DNA of 64,000 bases from Cyclaneusma minus (lineage: Eukaryota; Ascomycota; Leotiomycetes; Marthamycetales; Marthamycetaceae): positions 1-64,000 of the forward strand of contig JAKZHN010000004.1 of the NCBI GenBank assembly GCA_037179335.1, given 5' to 3'. Below the pieces are notes generated by a model that was not told the origin of the DNA, did not search any database, and saw nothing but the letters and a program-made list of their open reading frames with translations. Position 1 is the first letter of the stretch; each line of letters starts with the position of its first letter. Positions 44,653 to 57,200 of the stretch are shown piece by piece. A program made the position numbers and the translations under genes.

Positions 44653-47148
44653 TCAAAGCCTGGGTGTCGTGCTAGACGAGCCAGTGCTCAGCCTCTTGGA
44701 GTCGATGCTCGATCTCTTCACATCCAGCAGCCGTGCGCTACCGGCACTGATGCACCTGACATGCGCTTTGGCCAAGTTGATGCTCGATGCTCGTTGTATC
44801 GAAGAGTCTTCATCACCGTCCATGGCTGCGTCATCCACAATATGCAGTAGTCCTTCTCTGGACTTTGCTCTGTTGTCGCCGTGTACAAGAGTTGGGCGTC
44901 TAGCCACACCCCCATACCACTTCGTATCCTTTGGCTCAACGGGCCTTGACCCTTCATCCTCCTCATCACTGCTAGGCAATACACCAATAGATGTCTTCCT
45001 GCGTGCTTTGTTTAATTCATCCTCAGGGTTCGGTGTGAGACGGCTGAAATACTCGTCCTCGGCAATGCCTAGCTCTTCGGCCGACTCGGAAAACTCCTTG
45101 AAACGGTTCTGCAGAGAGCTTGAACTATTTCGAAGCGGAGTCGGAATATTTTGAGCAGAAGTGCGGCGGGACCCACCAGCAGGGCGACCTGAGAGCCATG
45201 ATCCCTCAGAGTCAATGGATGCTAGTGAACGAGACAGCAAAGCGCCCGGCTCTGGGGAGGGTGCTTCTATCGAGCGATGCCCACTTGTTGGTGTCTCATT
45301 GTAGGTGCGGGGAATAGGCTCTGCCGACTTGAGTCCGGATGTAGGAGTATCATGCCTGATCTGAGACGATGCGTCCGGCAGGGGGGTCTCTCCGCGGGTC
45401 GCTGAGCCTGCTCTCTTATAAATTTGTTGCCTGCGAACGGAGGACTTCATCTCCGCCTCGGGTGATCCGACACGAGAGTCCGGAGGCGATAACGGTAATT
45501 CTGGAAGGTCTTCTCTGAACTTCGACATAGTGCGTCTGGGCATAGTAGATGATGACTGCCTGGTTGGGGGAGTGTAGGCGAGGTGTGCTAAATGTGCGTT
45601 CTGGATCGAATCCCGGGATGTGTTGGAAAAGGATGAAGGAGTGGAAGCTCGCTTGCTACGCGCACCTCTTCTGAAAAACGATGTCCAGGTTTGGGGTGGC
45701 TTCGTCATAGTGTTTGTATCTGAACTCGTTCTGATTGTCTCGATCTTTTCCAACACTGGTGCATGGTCCTCGGGAGCAGGAGAAGGTGCAGGGAGCTTGG
45801 TCGTTTCCATCCTCTCGGATATGCTGGGTTGACCGTTCTCGTACATCTGCGGAAAAGTGGGCGAGCTGGGAGCAGAGAGGCTTGCCCGGGACATTCGACC
45901 TATTTGGGCCATTTCTATCACGGGGATCTCTCCTCGTAGCACACTAGCTTCCGACTCCTTTCGTCTGGGGTCCTGAGGAGGCTCTCCAAGTCCCGTATCA
46001 GCTAAATCCGCTGTATCTATAGTCATCGTTTGGTTGGGCGCCGCAGTTTCCGATGCAATGTCCTGGCCCATTAACTCTCTACCAAAAACGCCTCGGTCCA
46101 TGTTCTTGGGTGATGCTCTTCCAGCTTTCGCAGCAGCAGCCTCTTCGGCTTTCTGTTCCTCAGCTCTTCTTGCTAGCTTCTTTTCTATCTTCTGCTGCTC
46201 TTTTAGTCTCCTCCGATCTCTCCGCCTCTGGTCGCGCTCCAGGAGTTCCCTTAAATCGCCGGCATCAAGGTCATTCGCCAAATCGTCGATCCGTTTGTGG
46301 GCGTCCAACGTTTCTTGGGGTATCGGAGCTCTTTCAGAAAGTTTCTTCCTTCTCGTTTCTGATCCATCAGAGTGCCAACCACTCGCGCCAGGAATATAGC
46401 GGGGCTTCTGGGCATATCGAAGAGTAGGACGCGGTGACAAAACGCCTATAGTCGAAAGCTTAAACGTGTGTCTACGCTCTGCCTCGGAAGATAACGACGA
46501 ATGAATTGATTCGGCTAGAGGGAGCGATATATCTGAGTAGGGATTCTCGAGGTGCCGGTTCAGGCCACTCTTCATGGTCTTGCTTTCTCGTTTCAGGGAT
46601 CTCCCAGTGGAACCAGACTCGACGGCAGGGCGATGAGGAGTCGGCATAGTGTTGCTCATAGCCTTAATCTCTGCTTCACGATCGTGCTCTTCCTTACGCT
46701 TCTTACTCGACTTACGCCTCGACAGATCCTGGCCACGTCTCTTGTGGAGTGTGGGCACTCGCTGCCATGATTGTCCTCCATTCGTGTCTAAATCCATTCT
46801 GTCGGCGGGAAGAGAAGGTACAGGGGGCGCCTGTGGCCTGTCTTTAGGTGCCCGGATGCTATCATTTCGCCCAGGTGAGAAGCTGTACGTCCGCCGGTCA
46901 ATTTTGCGTAGCTTCTTCGTTTCTCTCGAGGTCCTGGTCAGCGTTTTCCTGCGGTCTGGGGTGGAATTGGCGTCGCTGAAATCTCGCACTGCTGGAATCT
47001 CCGAGTAGTCCATGGCCACGGCCGACGACGACTTGGGCCGCTTGTGCCGAGCTTGTGACTTTCTGCGTTTGCTTCGAAACGGCCACATTCCCATGCTGTG
47101 CAAACAGATGCCTTTCACAGCCTCGTTACGGCTAAGGAGCCGCGCCAC
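44653..47148 (-). CDS. Large disordered Ser/Arg-rich protein of unknown function
   Basis: Single exon of up to 831 residues; family not recognised. An early internal Met (MGMWPFRSKRRKSQARHKRP) at 47094 is a likely alternative start, as the stretch before it is short and not distinctive. The N-terminal quarter is strongly basic (RRKSSKKRKEEHD). A coiled-coil-like segment DAHKRIDDLANDLDAGDLRELLERDQRRRDRRRLKEQQKIEKKLARRAEEQ lies near residues 285-335. The remainder is Ser/Thr/Pro-rich and predicted disordered, with many SP and RS sites suited to phosphorylation. The overall look is of a cytoskeletal or cell-cycle scaffold, but nothing specific supports that. Confidence 0.8.
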   Translation of the reverse strand: MARLLSRNEAVKGICLHSMGMWPFRSKRRKSQARHKRPKSSSAVAMDYSEIPAVRDFSDANSTPDRRKTLTRTSRETKKLRKIDRRTYSFSPGRNDSIRAPKDRPQAPPVPSLPADRMDLDTNGGQSWQRVPTLHKRRGQDLSRRKSSKKRKEEHDREAEIKAMSNTMPTPHRPAVESGSTGRSLKRESKTMKSGLNRHLENPYSDISLPLAESIHSSLSSEAERRHTFKLSTIGVLSPRPTLRYAQKPRYIPGASGWHSDGSETRRKKLSERAPIPQETLDAHKRIDDLANDLDAGDLRELLERDQRRRDRRRLKEQQKIEKKLARRAEEQKAEEAAAAKAGRASPKNMDRGVFGRELMGQDIASETAAPNQTMTIDTADLADTGLGEPPQDPRRKESEASVLRGEIPVIEMAQIGRMSRASLSAPSSPTFPQMYENGQPSISERMETTKLPAPSPAPEDHAPVLEKIETIRTSSDTNTMTKPPQTWTSFFRRGARSKRASTPSSFSNTSRDSIQNAHLAHLAYTPPTRQSSSTMPRRTMSKFREDLPELPLSPPDSRVGSPEAEMKSSVRRQQIYKRAGSATRGETPLPDASSQIRHDTPTSGLKSAEPIPRTYNETPTSGHRSIEAPSPEPGALLSRSLASIDSEGSWLSGRPAGGSRRTSAQNIPTPLRNSSSSLQNRFKEFSESAEELGIAEDEYFSRLTPNPEDELNKARRKTSIGVLPSSDEEDEGSRPVEPKDTKWYGGVARRPTLVHGDNRAKSREGLLHIVDDAAMDGDEDSSIQRASSINLAKAHVRCISAGSARLLDVKRSSIDSKRLSTGSSSTTPRL

Positions 47149-50100
47149 ACAGCGCCGGCAGGGCAGACTTCACACAGCTGAGTCGGATGAGGGCGGACAA
47201 TCTATGGGCCAGCAAAGTCGATAGAGTCCATTGCTCCAGCCAATTCGCGGCAGACGAAATTGTCGTAGGAAGGCGCGACTTGTCGGCGGGAAAGGGGCCT
47301 CCGCGGCGGCTGTGCTTGACTCAATGACGCGGCAGAGGGAGGCTCGTATTCGCGTGGGACGGCGGGAAAGCGTGGGCAGACGCAAGGACGGTGGGATTGA
47401 AGTCGAGTTCGAGGAATGATGGGCATGTAGAGAATTGGTGGTCGTGGGTCGGCTGCAGCGTGGTAAGGAGCGGCGGACAGCAGGGCTGGCGAGAAGTGAC
47501 GAAGGGGATTGGGTGGCGGACTGGAGTGGTGTTGGAGGGATGGGGGAGAACAGGCTGAGCGAGAGGGCGACAGCGATTTGGCGTCTAGGCAAGGGACGGA
47601 AGGATTAATTGGCAGCCTCGATTACTACCCAAAACGGGAAGTCCGCGGCGCGAAACGATAAATGTCAAATTGCACATTGAGATTCTCTGCTGCCGGCTGC
47701 AGTCACATAATGCGATCACTGCTTCTTCGCTCTTGCATTTCTTCAACTGCTTGTCGGAGGGTCTGGACTGGGGCGACGGCGGATGACAGCCCCTCGTCCA
47801 TGCTCGTCTTTGCAGGGCCGTCAAGATTCTTGCAAGTCCCTCCAAGCACCGTGCCCCCTTCGAACCCCTAGCCATCATGCCTCTGGCAGGTCTTGCCACT
47901 GCCTCTCCGTCTGCCAGATGGCCTTCGCACTTCGCACTTCGCACACCAATCTCGCTGCCATGGCTCCGCGCGTTGCGGCGCCCACTATCGATGTACCTAC
48001 TGCAGCCTGCTGTCAGGTACATTGAAGCCAGCTCGTGCCCGCTTCCGCTTCCATAACCGGGAGCTGGATCACCGCCATGTCTTGGGTATTATTGGACTCC
48101 AGGCCCTTTCAATACCTGGACCCCTACGTCCTCCCGCCGCCACGGTACGAGCTAGAAGGGCAGCTGTCATCCCCCAACCTTCAATATTGCGCCTCCAGAG
48201 CTCCAGTATCCATTGGCTCTGCTTTGGCCGCGGAAAGCCGCTAACTCCAATAGATTCCCAGCTGCTTAGCCCATCCAGGCAGCCATTATCTCCACACTAG
48301 GATGCATCACAGTCGCAGCCAGATTGAATTCATGCAAACTCTCCTTTCGACGCAGCCATTGCTTGGCGAGTCTGCGAATGGCGACCGTCTCCACACTTGC
48401 AAAGCTTCTATTTCGTTTGAACAGTTGTGGTAGCGGGACGAACAGATATATGACGATCTTATCCACGAGTGGTTTCAGCCCAGAAACGAGATCGCCACCC
48501 TCCATGGATTTCGAGCCGTGGTCTGCTTTCACAATCACAGGCTGCCACATACTACAGCTGCGTCCAAGTCACATTATGATGGCCCGCCATGCCACCAACC
48601 GCTTTGACGCCAACTGAGTTCAGAGGCCGGGCCCATTTCAGAACTCTAGTCGACGCCAATCTCGGGGGTCTGAGTCTAAAGCCATGAGGCAGAGGCCATG
48701 GCGTATCCGAACTCAAACCTTCTGAAGCGCCGAAACTTTTTCAAACTCTGCTTGCAATCTTCTGGCTTGTACCCGTTCAACGACGATATCAGCATTGTGT
48801 CCAGCTGTCTGTTGGTCTGCTAAATAAGGGCCCCACGATCAGTACCAATAATAATATCAATAAGAGCTACGGAATATTGGTGGCATACTCTACTCCAGTC
48901 GTCTACCCCAGTTGTTCTAAGCAATGGCCCGGTTTTAAACGCCATCGGCCAACTGCCGATCCAAGCGGATGTCAGGGCATCAAGAGCTCGGTTACAGTAT
49001 AACTGAGTCTCAATGATTTTCTCGATAAAAGGGATTGATTCGAAACAACCAGGCTGTGCATCGCCAACCATTGATGCCGCAACGTGATGGCAGAACTTAT
49101 CGGATTGCATCCCACGATCCTCGATCCTCGATCTACGACGTCTCCCTTCAAAAGGCTTTATGGCACTTGATGACATCTGTTTCGCCTCCCGATGTCAACC
49201 TCCTGACCGACTTACTCGTATCTCAGTTCGCCTCTCCAATGCCTACTCAGTAGTACCTACGCTGTTCTGCTCCAACCTCCAGAGTAGTAGGACTAGGGAG
49301 GCGACTGGAGCTCGGCTGCCGATCCCCTAACCAGCAACCCTGAACCACTACATGTACGTACCCAACCCAGCCAAGACAATACAGTTGTCGGAACCAGAGC
49401 CCGAGAAGTCTTTCAGCTCACCCCGAACCATGGATATTAATCCCGGGTGCTCGTCGGGAACACGATTGGCTTGACTCGACTTTTAAGCCTTTCGGCACGG
49501 AGTCCTACATGTAGGCAATTAGTTGTCGGTCCGGTCTGGAGTCGAAAGACAGACTTTTTTTACTTAACAGGAAAATGAATCACGAATATTGCCAGGCTTC
49601 TTCGAACAAAAAAGGCCACAGGCTGTCATGCAAGCTGTGAGAGAAAGGCCTGGATGTGTTTCCAGTAGCTGGCACTTGAACTTTCGCATCTCGCGAGTCG
49701 CCACTGCTTGGGAGATGAGCAGCCGTTAGCCATAGGATGATTTACATATTATAGATACTAATTGAGGACTCTGTAAACTGCGCCGCTCTCTCCCACCCCT
49801 TCTCAGAAGAGAGAGCGATTTCAATTAGAGTATTTAGTTGCAAGATCGGTAACCGCTAGCAGGGTACGACGAGGTCTTATATTGAAGCTATATAGGTATT
49901 GCAGTAAAGACACGCTCGTGGTGATAATTCTTGTGTGCTCAGCTACGACTTGAGAGTATTCACAATCACTGGGAATATTCTTGGTCACAGGGTGAGTATA
50001 AGAGAATGTTCGCCGCGAGACTCGGTCTAGTGCCCCTGAGCCCCTTTTCCCGCATCTCGCAGCATTGGCTCGTACCTTGTTGTTTGGAAAACACCAGCTT

Positions 50101-50404
50101 TCAGAGAAAACGATGATCAGATGAGCAGTACTTCACAGGCTCATACTTCATTATTGAAACACGACTGAGATCCAGTACCGCTTCATGATCAATGTCACAT
50201 GTTTCCATGAAGTCGTGCAAAAATGCGGCACGGTTATCGCCTGAAATGCAGGGCTGCGGGGCGCTAGATTGAATCGGCAACGCCGGCACGGGCCTTTTGT
50301 TTACTTCGGCATGCGACGACAGAGCAACAGCGACGAACTCCACTACCTCAAAACTTCTTGAGAACGCGCCCTCGAAATTCACATTGGACTTTGTAGCTGC
50401 AAAC
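47149..50404. other. 3.3-kb region without a convincing gene
   Basis: Lies between divergent genes. Minus-strand frames at 48266-48550 and 48820-49176 look slightly protein-like (for example FESIPFIEKIIETQLYCNRALDAL, with a possible GTATGC...TTTAG intron after it), but no family is recognised and the pieces do not assemble into a convincing gene. A decayed gene is possible. Confidence 0.4.
49939..49995 (+). repeat. Short array related to the OPT-intron minisatellite
   Basis: About three units at the same 19-base period (49958-49976 ATTCACAATCACTGGGAAT; 49977-49995 more diverged; a partial unit before ending CTTGAGAGT). Sequence and phase match the OPT intron 5 array. Confidence 0.65.
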
Positions 50405-51913
50405 ATGTCCTTTAATCCTCGGATGAGTATGGTGCCCAGCTCCCAGCAGAAGCAGAAGAAAACAAAGAAGGACGATGACGACGCCTTCATGCGCCTGGTA
50501 TGTTTACACGCAAAAGTCTTCTCGTGGAACACCTTTCTGATCGTGCTTGTAGCCCGACCATGAGATCGCAGGATGTATTAGTGATATTGGGGTCCCCTTC
50601 TCAGCTGCAGACCTGCAGAAGCCTGAGCCCAAGCAGATCCAGCTGATTTTCGAATGGTTCGCTGAACTCCTCATGAACACCACCCGAGAGACTGTCGAGC
50701 CGTCAATGCGCGCCGCTGCCGAAGACATTTGCGGCGAGTACATGGACATTATTCCGGCCGAGACGCGCAATCTAATGGGCTTCTACGTCTCGTTGCGCAA
50801 GCTGCTTCTCGAGTGCGGCATCACCGACTTCTCGTTCCAGGATCTAAATAAGCCCACGCACGACCGACTGGTCAAGATTTTCAGCTACATAATCAACTTT
50901 GTGCGCTTCCGGGAAAGCCAGACGGGCGTTATCGACGAGCATTTCAACAAGGCCGAGACAACCAAAGAGCGGATTGAGTCATTGTATCTGGAGAATCAGG
51001 AGATGGAAGCTCGACTGGAGGAAATGAAGCTGAACCGCAAGGCCATGGAAGTCCATGTCCAGGAGAAGATGAAGCGCAACAAGGAGCTCAAGCAGCAACT
51101 GCTCGACCTTCAAGGCAGTCAAGAGAGGGTTACCACCCGATATCAGATGTTGCAGCAGAAGAAGACGGATTTGACGGCGATTTTGGAGGATAAAACAGCA
51201 GCGACCATCGGCTTGAGACAGGAATCGGCTAAGTTGAGGCCGTATGTAATGGAATCGCCCGACGCTCTGCATGCTTCGCTTGCTGAACTCAGCAATACTC
51301 TGAACACAGAGAAGACGCATATCGAAGCTCTCGATCGCCGCGCACGAGCTTTGCAGACGAGCACGGATACTTTCTCTACCGTCAACGCAGATATAGCATC
51401 ATGCGTCAAGTTGTTGGAGGAGATATCTGTCGAGCTGGCCAAGGAGGAAGAGGAGACTAGCAAGCTAGCGCGGCAGCGAGATGCTTTGTCCGAGAGAGGA
51501 AATAACGTCCGAGAAGTTGAGAGGACCGAAGGGCTGCTGCAACGACAACTTGCAAAGTGGAACGAGCGGACCGAGAAACTACGAGAAGGAAGCAGGGAGA
51601 AAGCGAATGCAGCCCAGGCGAGGATGGGCGAGCTGAGAGATGTGCACAAGAAACTGACAGAAGAGAGAAGCAACAAGAACCGGGAAATGGAGAAGAGGAG
51701 AGTCAGAATCGAGCAGACTGAGAAGAAGGCGAGTGGTTCTATGCTTCATTCCGTGAGATGTGGTTGCCGTACTGACAAGAGTGCTATTAGATGGCGGATC
51801 TCAAGGAGAACATTGAGAACGAGATTCACAGTGCGCATGACGAATACCTGAAGTTGGACTCGCACATCAAGTTGTACATCACTGAGATGGATCAGTCGCT
51901 GGCTACAGCATAG
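50405..51913 (+). CDS. NUF2: Kinetochore protein Nuf2
   Basis: Subunit of the Ndc80 complex that attaches kinetochores to spindle microtubules. Three exons: 50405-50497, 50553-51728, 51791-51913; 1392 bases, 463 residues, the normal Nuf2 length. The N-terminal calponin-homology-like head runs to about residue 170 with the diagnostic DHEIAGCISDIGVPFSAADLQKPEP and PTHDRLVKIFSYIINFVRFRE. The rest is a long coiled coil. The second intron (51729-51790) starts with GC (AAG|GCGAGT) rather than GT and contains a TACTGAC branch site; a GT donor further on would leave only a 38-base intron and insert eight residues. Confidence 0.9.
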
Positions 51914-52709
51914 GTTGCTCTGAGCCTTTCCCTTGCAGGAGTTGGTCGGCTATCTGAGTAGTTCCTCTGCTTGTGTTTTCTGGGATACCACGACGTATTG
52001 GATTGTTATAGAGTTGTACATGTCTACCAATGATGAGATGACCCCCTGATGACTTTTGGGTTTGTCTTAGGCATCACTGCTACATCGATCTGAATTATCG
52101 TGTCTTGATGCTGAAGCCAGATTTCTAGCAATTGAAAGCACCCTCAATTCGTAGCCGACGTTGTTAAATGTAGATTGCCGGCAAAACCGTGGTCCGTACA
52201 ATCGAAGAGCGCATGTGCCGTTCGCTTCAATTTGGCGGCCAAGAATCGAAAATATTTATTCTGGTCTCTGACACCATCATCTCTGCTCTTTTTCCTCTCC
52301 CCCCAACCTTTCCAAAGCAACTTCTGAACCGACCAGCGACGCTCCGGCTCGACAATGCTGTGGCTCTTGTCGCGCAACTATTCTATGCAATGAGCTGGAC
52401 AACAATGTGACGTGCAGACTGACAGCACACTCCCAACCGAGGCTTTTGTGCCCTGGATGGGCCCTCGGGTAAGGTATGTTGTGTCAACCAGCGTCAATCA
52501 TGCCGTTCCAAGTCCTAGCTCCACTGGCCCACTCCGTGCAGTCTGCGGATGGCGATCACTTCATGTTTGACTTCCCCGCTATGTGGTGCCGTTGTCCCCA
52601 CGTTTGGTGGAGCCGGTCGTGCCTCTCCGCATTCTGATCCCCACTTCCCCATATTCCCGCCAGCCTCCCAGTCCAGTCGCATTAACACTCCCGCTGCCTC
52701 CTCAACATC
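51914..52709. other. Intergenic, no convincing gene
   Basis: Downstream of NUF2 and upstream of the dehydrogenase gene, both plus strand. No motif-bearing frame, RNA gene or repeat recognised. Confidence 0.5.
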
Positions 52710-54015
52710 ATGCCTCTGCGACCAAACATGGCTGCTGCGCCTATGCGCCGTTTAGTCCTCAGACTCTCGCACCAACGCCAATTCTCGCTTACCACCTCCA
52801 GAAGTGCCCAGTATGGCTTCATCGGCCTCGGCCGGATGGGTATGCACCGCCATCGACTCCTACTACCTTCCGAGCTGACCCAACATGTGCAGGCTACGAG
52901 ATGGCAAAGAACCTACAAGCAAAGCTGCCGGCAACAGACACAATCCGGGTCCATGACATAAACGAGAGTGCCGTCAGACAATTCGTTGAGGAGGTGCGCG
53001 CTCAGTCGAGCGGGGCAAAGGTCGAGGTCGCGAGCACTTCTTGCGAGGCCGCTGAGAATTCCGTAAGTCGTGCGATACGTCCCGCGCCTGATTGTGTTCC
53101 CCGAACCATAATGATGAGTTTGTCCAATGCATGATCTAAGTTGGGGTCTTCCGTCTTGGTTGATCTTCTCGTGATTTCAGAATTATACAATACAGCCAAT
53201 CCTCTGAATTCCAGTTGCTCGTTCAATCGCAGAAGAAGCCAATCGACTAGACAGTGCTTTTCAGCTAACTCTGAAGTGTGTAGGAAACGACCATCACCGT
53301 CTTACCAGAGCCATCGCACGTCAAGAACGTCTTTGCTCAGATATTAAGGCGTCCGCTTTCTGGCGAGGGCCTGCAGAAGGAGCGTCTTTTCATCGATTGC
53401 TCCACAATAGATCCATCATCCTCGAGGTCGGTCGCCAATGCTGTACACACAACTCAACAAGGTCGGTTTGTGGATGCGCCTATGTCAGGCGGCGTTGTCG
53501 GTGCCAGAGCTGGCACGTTGACTTTCATGTTGGGCGCATCGGACTCGCTGGTCCCTCGGGTCGAGCCCATTCTCCTGATGATGGGCAAGAGGGTCCTGCA
53601 TTGCGGCAAACAGGGCGCCGGGCTCTCGGGGAAACTCGCAAATAACTACCTGCTCGCAATCAACAACATCGCGACAGCAGAGGCCATGAACTTGGGTATC
53701 AAATGGGGCTTGGAGCCGACGGTCCTTGGAAAGCTGATAAACTCCAGCACTGGCAAATGCTGGCCGAGCGAGATCAACAATCCCGTAAAGGGGGTCTCCC
53801 ATGGCGCGCCAGCAGAAAGAGACTATGAGGGAGGCTTTGGGATCAGCCTGATGAAGAAGGATCTGAACTTGGCCCTTGTTGCGGCGCAAGAGGCCGGGGC
53901 CGGACTCGAACTCGGGGATAGAGCAAGAGAGGTTTACGAGCTTGCTGAGCAGGACGAGCGATGTGCGGGCAAAGATTTTAGTGCTGTATATAGGTATATT
54001 GAAGGGGCGGTGTAG
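52710..54015 (+). CDS. 3-hydroxyisobutyrate dehydrogenase, mitochondrial
   Basis: NAD-dependent oxidation of 3-hydroxyisobutyrate in valine breakdown. Three exons: 52710-52839, 52893-53062, 53284-54015; 1032 bases, 343 residues. The basic, Ser/Arg-rich start (MPLRPNMAAAPMRRLVLRLSHQRQFSLTTSR) suggests mitochondrial import. The Rossmann motif reads FIGLGRMGYEMAKNL across the first splice. The substrate block is DAPMSGGVVGARAGTLTFMLG, and the catalytic lysine lies in GKLANNYLLAINN. The C-terminal segment GGFGISLMKKDLNLAL is typical. Intron 2 is 221 bases. Close paralogues act on other beta-hydroxyacids, so the substrate is probable rather than certain. Confidence 0.9.
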
Positions 54016-54218
54016 AGTATGCAGTTTAGAGAATCATAGCGTGCGAGAATACGAAGCCATTAATCCGTTACGAGCCACAAAGTCCGACGTGCTGCTGCTT
54101 AACTCCGGTACAAGCGTCATCCGCTGGGAGCGGTTTCCACTTTCGACGCAATTGCCTTCCCACCTCGAGACCCTTCTTTTCTGCCCAGCTTGTGCCCAAA
54201 GTAAGGTAGCTTCATACG

Positions 54219-57200
54219 ATGGCATACCTGGCCCCCATACACCGAGGCAGCAGCGTCCGCCATTCCATCAAGCTCAATCTGTTGGCGCCCGACGAAGAAT
54301 GTCTTGTCCTGGCGTAAGAAGAGCACTGGCGTTCTGCAACAACGAGCTTCCGCTGACTCTGACTTCCAATGCAGGAGGTCGAATCGCATAGAAATATGGA
54401 CCCATTCGCAAGATGCAGAGGGCCTGGTCATGGCCCATTCGAAAGCAATCTACGGCCGCGTCTCAATTTTCCAGAGGCTCACGCCGCCGGGCCACGATAC
54501 CCACCACCTATTCGTCGGCACAGAAAATCACCACTATTTTGTGCTCCAATGGGACCGAGAGAAGAATGAGCTGGTGACATTCCAGTCTTTCGTCGACATC
54601 TCCGAACGAGCCCTGACAGACTCGCAAACGCGCGACCGAGCCATTGTCGACCCCACGGGCAAATATATAGCAATGGAACTGTACGAGGGTGTCTTGAATC
54701 TTACCAAGGTGATAAGGCCACGCAAGGGACATACCGATTACTTGGACACGCCGGAGCAAGTCAGAATCTCGGAGCTGTTTGTCTGGTCGACAACCTTCCT
54801 GCATACCGAATCGAAGCATCCTAAAATAGCACTACTCTTCCAGGAGAGAAAGGACCTCGTGGACTCGCGATCGTTGGCAACATATAGACTCACTGACGAG
54901 AAGGGCCAATATTCGAGTATGGACCCAAGGAAAGACAGGGAAAATTACATCCCAGACCTAGACCCCGGTGCCAGCTTGCTGATACCTGTACCGACACCAG
55001 CTCCAGACGATGATGGGCGCAGACATATTTCCAATAACAACACATCACCCAAGGCGATGATGGGGGGGTTAATCGTGGTTGGCGAAACAAAGATGCTATA
55101 TGTGGATGATGAGAGCACGGCCACTGTAGAACACGCCTTGGACGAAGCAAGCATTTTCACTGCATATGACAGCATAGATGACTTACGACACTTGTTAGCT
55201 GACGATTACGGCCGGTTATACCTTCTCACGCTTCTAGTCGAGAACTCTGTTGTAACAGGTATGGAAGTAAGAAGATTAGGCCAGACGTCAAAGGCATCCG
55301 TCTTGGTGTATCTGGGATACAACATCTTGTTTGTTGGCTCCCATGAAGGCGACTCTCAGGTAGTCAGGTTGGCTCTGGACAGAGATTGCACAGACCATAG
55401 TTGTGTTGAAGTAGTGCAAACGATGCCAAACATTGCCCCTATCCTGGACTTTGCCATCATGGACCTAGGGAACCGGGCCGGAGAGACTCAAACCAACGAG
55501 TACTCGTCGGGCCAAGCCCGCATAGTCACTGGCAGTGGCTCGTTCAGAGATGGCAGCCTCCGGTCAGTGAGGAGCGGCGTTGGCCTTCAAGATATTGGGG
55601 TCTTGGGAGAGATGAGCGATGTGCGCCGGCTTTTCGCGCTGAAAACCCCGCATTCACCCTTCGACAATATCCTTGCCATATCATTTATTACGGAGACTCG
55701 TGTGTTCCGTTTCGACGATGGAGGTGATGTCGAAGAAGTCGAAAGCTTCCAGGGCATGGTGCTGGCTGTACCGACCATTCTTGCTGCCAATATCTTCCCG
55801 AATCGAATCCTACAGGTCACACCATCGGGTGTCTTCGTCCTGGACATGGAAAGCGGTCAAATTGAGTCTTCGTGGAAGGGTGTCAGCGGTCGTTCAATAT
55901 CAACAGCCTCGGCGAACAATGAACACGTCTTGCTCTCGGTCGAGGGCAGGATGTTAGTTTCATTGAGTTTAACAAAAGGCCTTGAAGAAGTTGCCTCCCA
56001 AGATCTTGGCGAAAATGATCAGGTCTCATGCATCAACGTCCCACCCCAGTTCCCAGGTATTGGACTGGTCGGCTTCTGGAATTCCGGATCAGTCTCGATA
56101 CTGAATCTCGAAGACTTGTCCGTCCTCAACGGCGAAACGTTGAAGAGTGTCGACAGCGCCGCCGTCCCCCGAGATATCATACTCGCACAAGTTCTTCCCC
56201 CAGCCCAGTCCGGCCCTTCCCTCTTTGTGGCCATGGCCGACGGTGTCGTGCTCACTTTCAATGTGGACCTGGCCACCTGGTCCTTCTCTGGCAAGAAGAG
56301 CATAGTTCTCGGCTCACAACAAGCGCGGTTCCAAACCCTTCCCAGCAAAAAGCCCGGCCTCTCCACGATTTTCGCCACCTGCGAGCACCCCTCCCTGATA
56401 TACGGTTTCGAGAACCGAATAAATTATTCGGCCGTCACTGCAGAAGATGCAAGTTGCGTGTGCCCTTTCAACTCGGAAACTTTCCCGGATAGCATCGTTG
56501 TAGCTACTGCAACTGAAGTGCGAATATCCCACATCGATGAACTGAGAAGGACACACGTAAGAACGTTACACTTGGGGGAGATGGTACGGCGGATCGCTTA
56601 CTCACCCACGGAGCGGGTCTTTGGAGTCGGGAGCATCAAACGAGAGCTGTTCAAAGGCGAAGAAATCATTACGAATTCGTTTCGCCTAGTCGATGAAGTG
56701 ATGCTGGGCGAGCTGGGAGCGCCGTACCGACTTGAGCGCGACACAGAACTGATTGAGACAGTGATTAGGGCCGAGCTTCCAGATTCACAAGGGGAACCCG
56801 TAGAACGCTTTATTATAGGCACGGGTTCTCTTCAGGGGGGTGAAGCGGTTGGGAACGAAAGGGGCCGAATCCTTGTTTTCGGTGTTGATGAGAACAGGAG
56901 TCCGTACTTGATCACAGCGCATGACCTCAAGGGCACTTGCCGACGGCTAGCAATCTTAGACAACAAGATCGTTGCGGCGTTGACGAAAACAGTCGTAATG
57001 TTCTCATACCACGAGCGGGCACCAGACGCTGCATCGCTGGCGAAAGTAGCTACCTACCGCACGGCCACGTATCCTACTTATCTAGCGGTCAACGAGAACA
57101 TGATCGCAGTTGGGGATATGATGAAGTCCATGTCGCTGGTGGAGTTCCGAAAAGGCGACAAGGGCCAACAAGACCAGCTTGTAGAGGTTGCGCGGCATTA

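Noticed and set aside
47170..47592. Minus-strand 140-residue frame just upstream of the large disordered protein
   Set aside because: Low-complexity Ser/Arg/Pro composition, overlaps another frame, no motif; fits promoter or leader sequence.
48266..49176. Possible minus-strand gene in two or more exons
   Set aside because: Some protein-like composition and a plausible intron, but no family, no convincing start, and pieces do not join cleanly. Kept only as a note in the intergenic entry.
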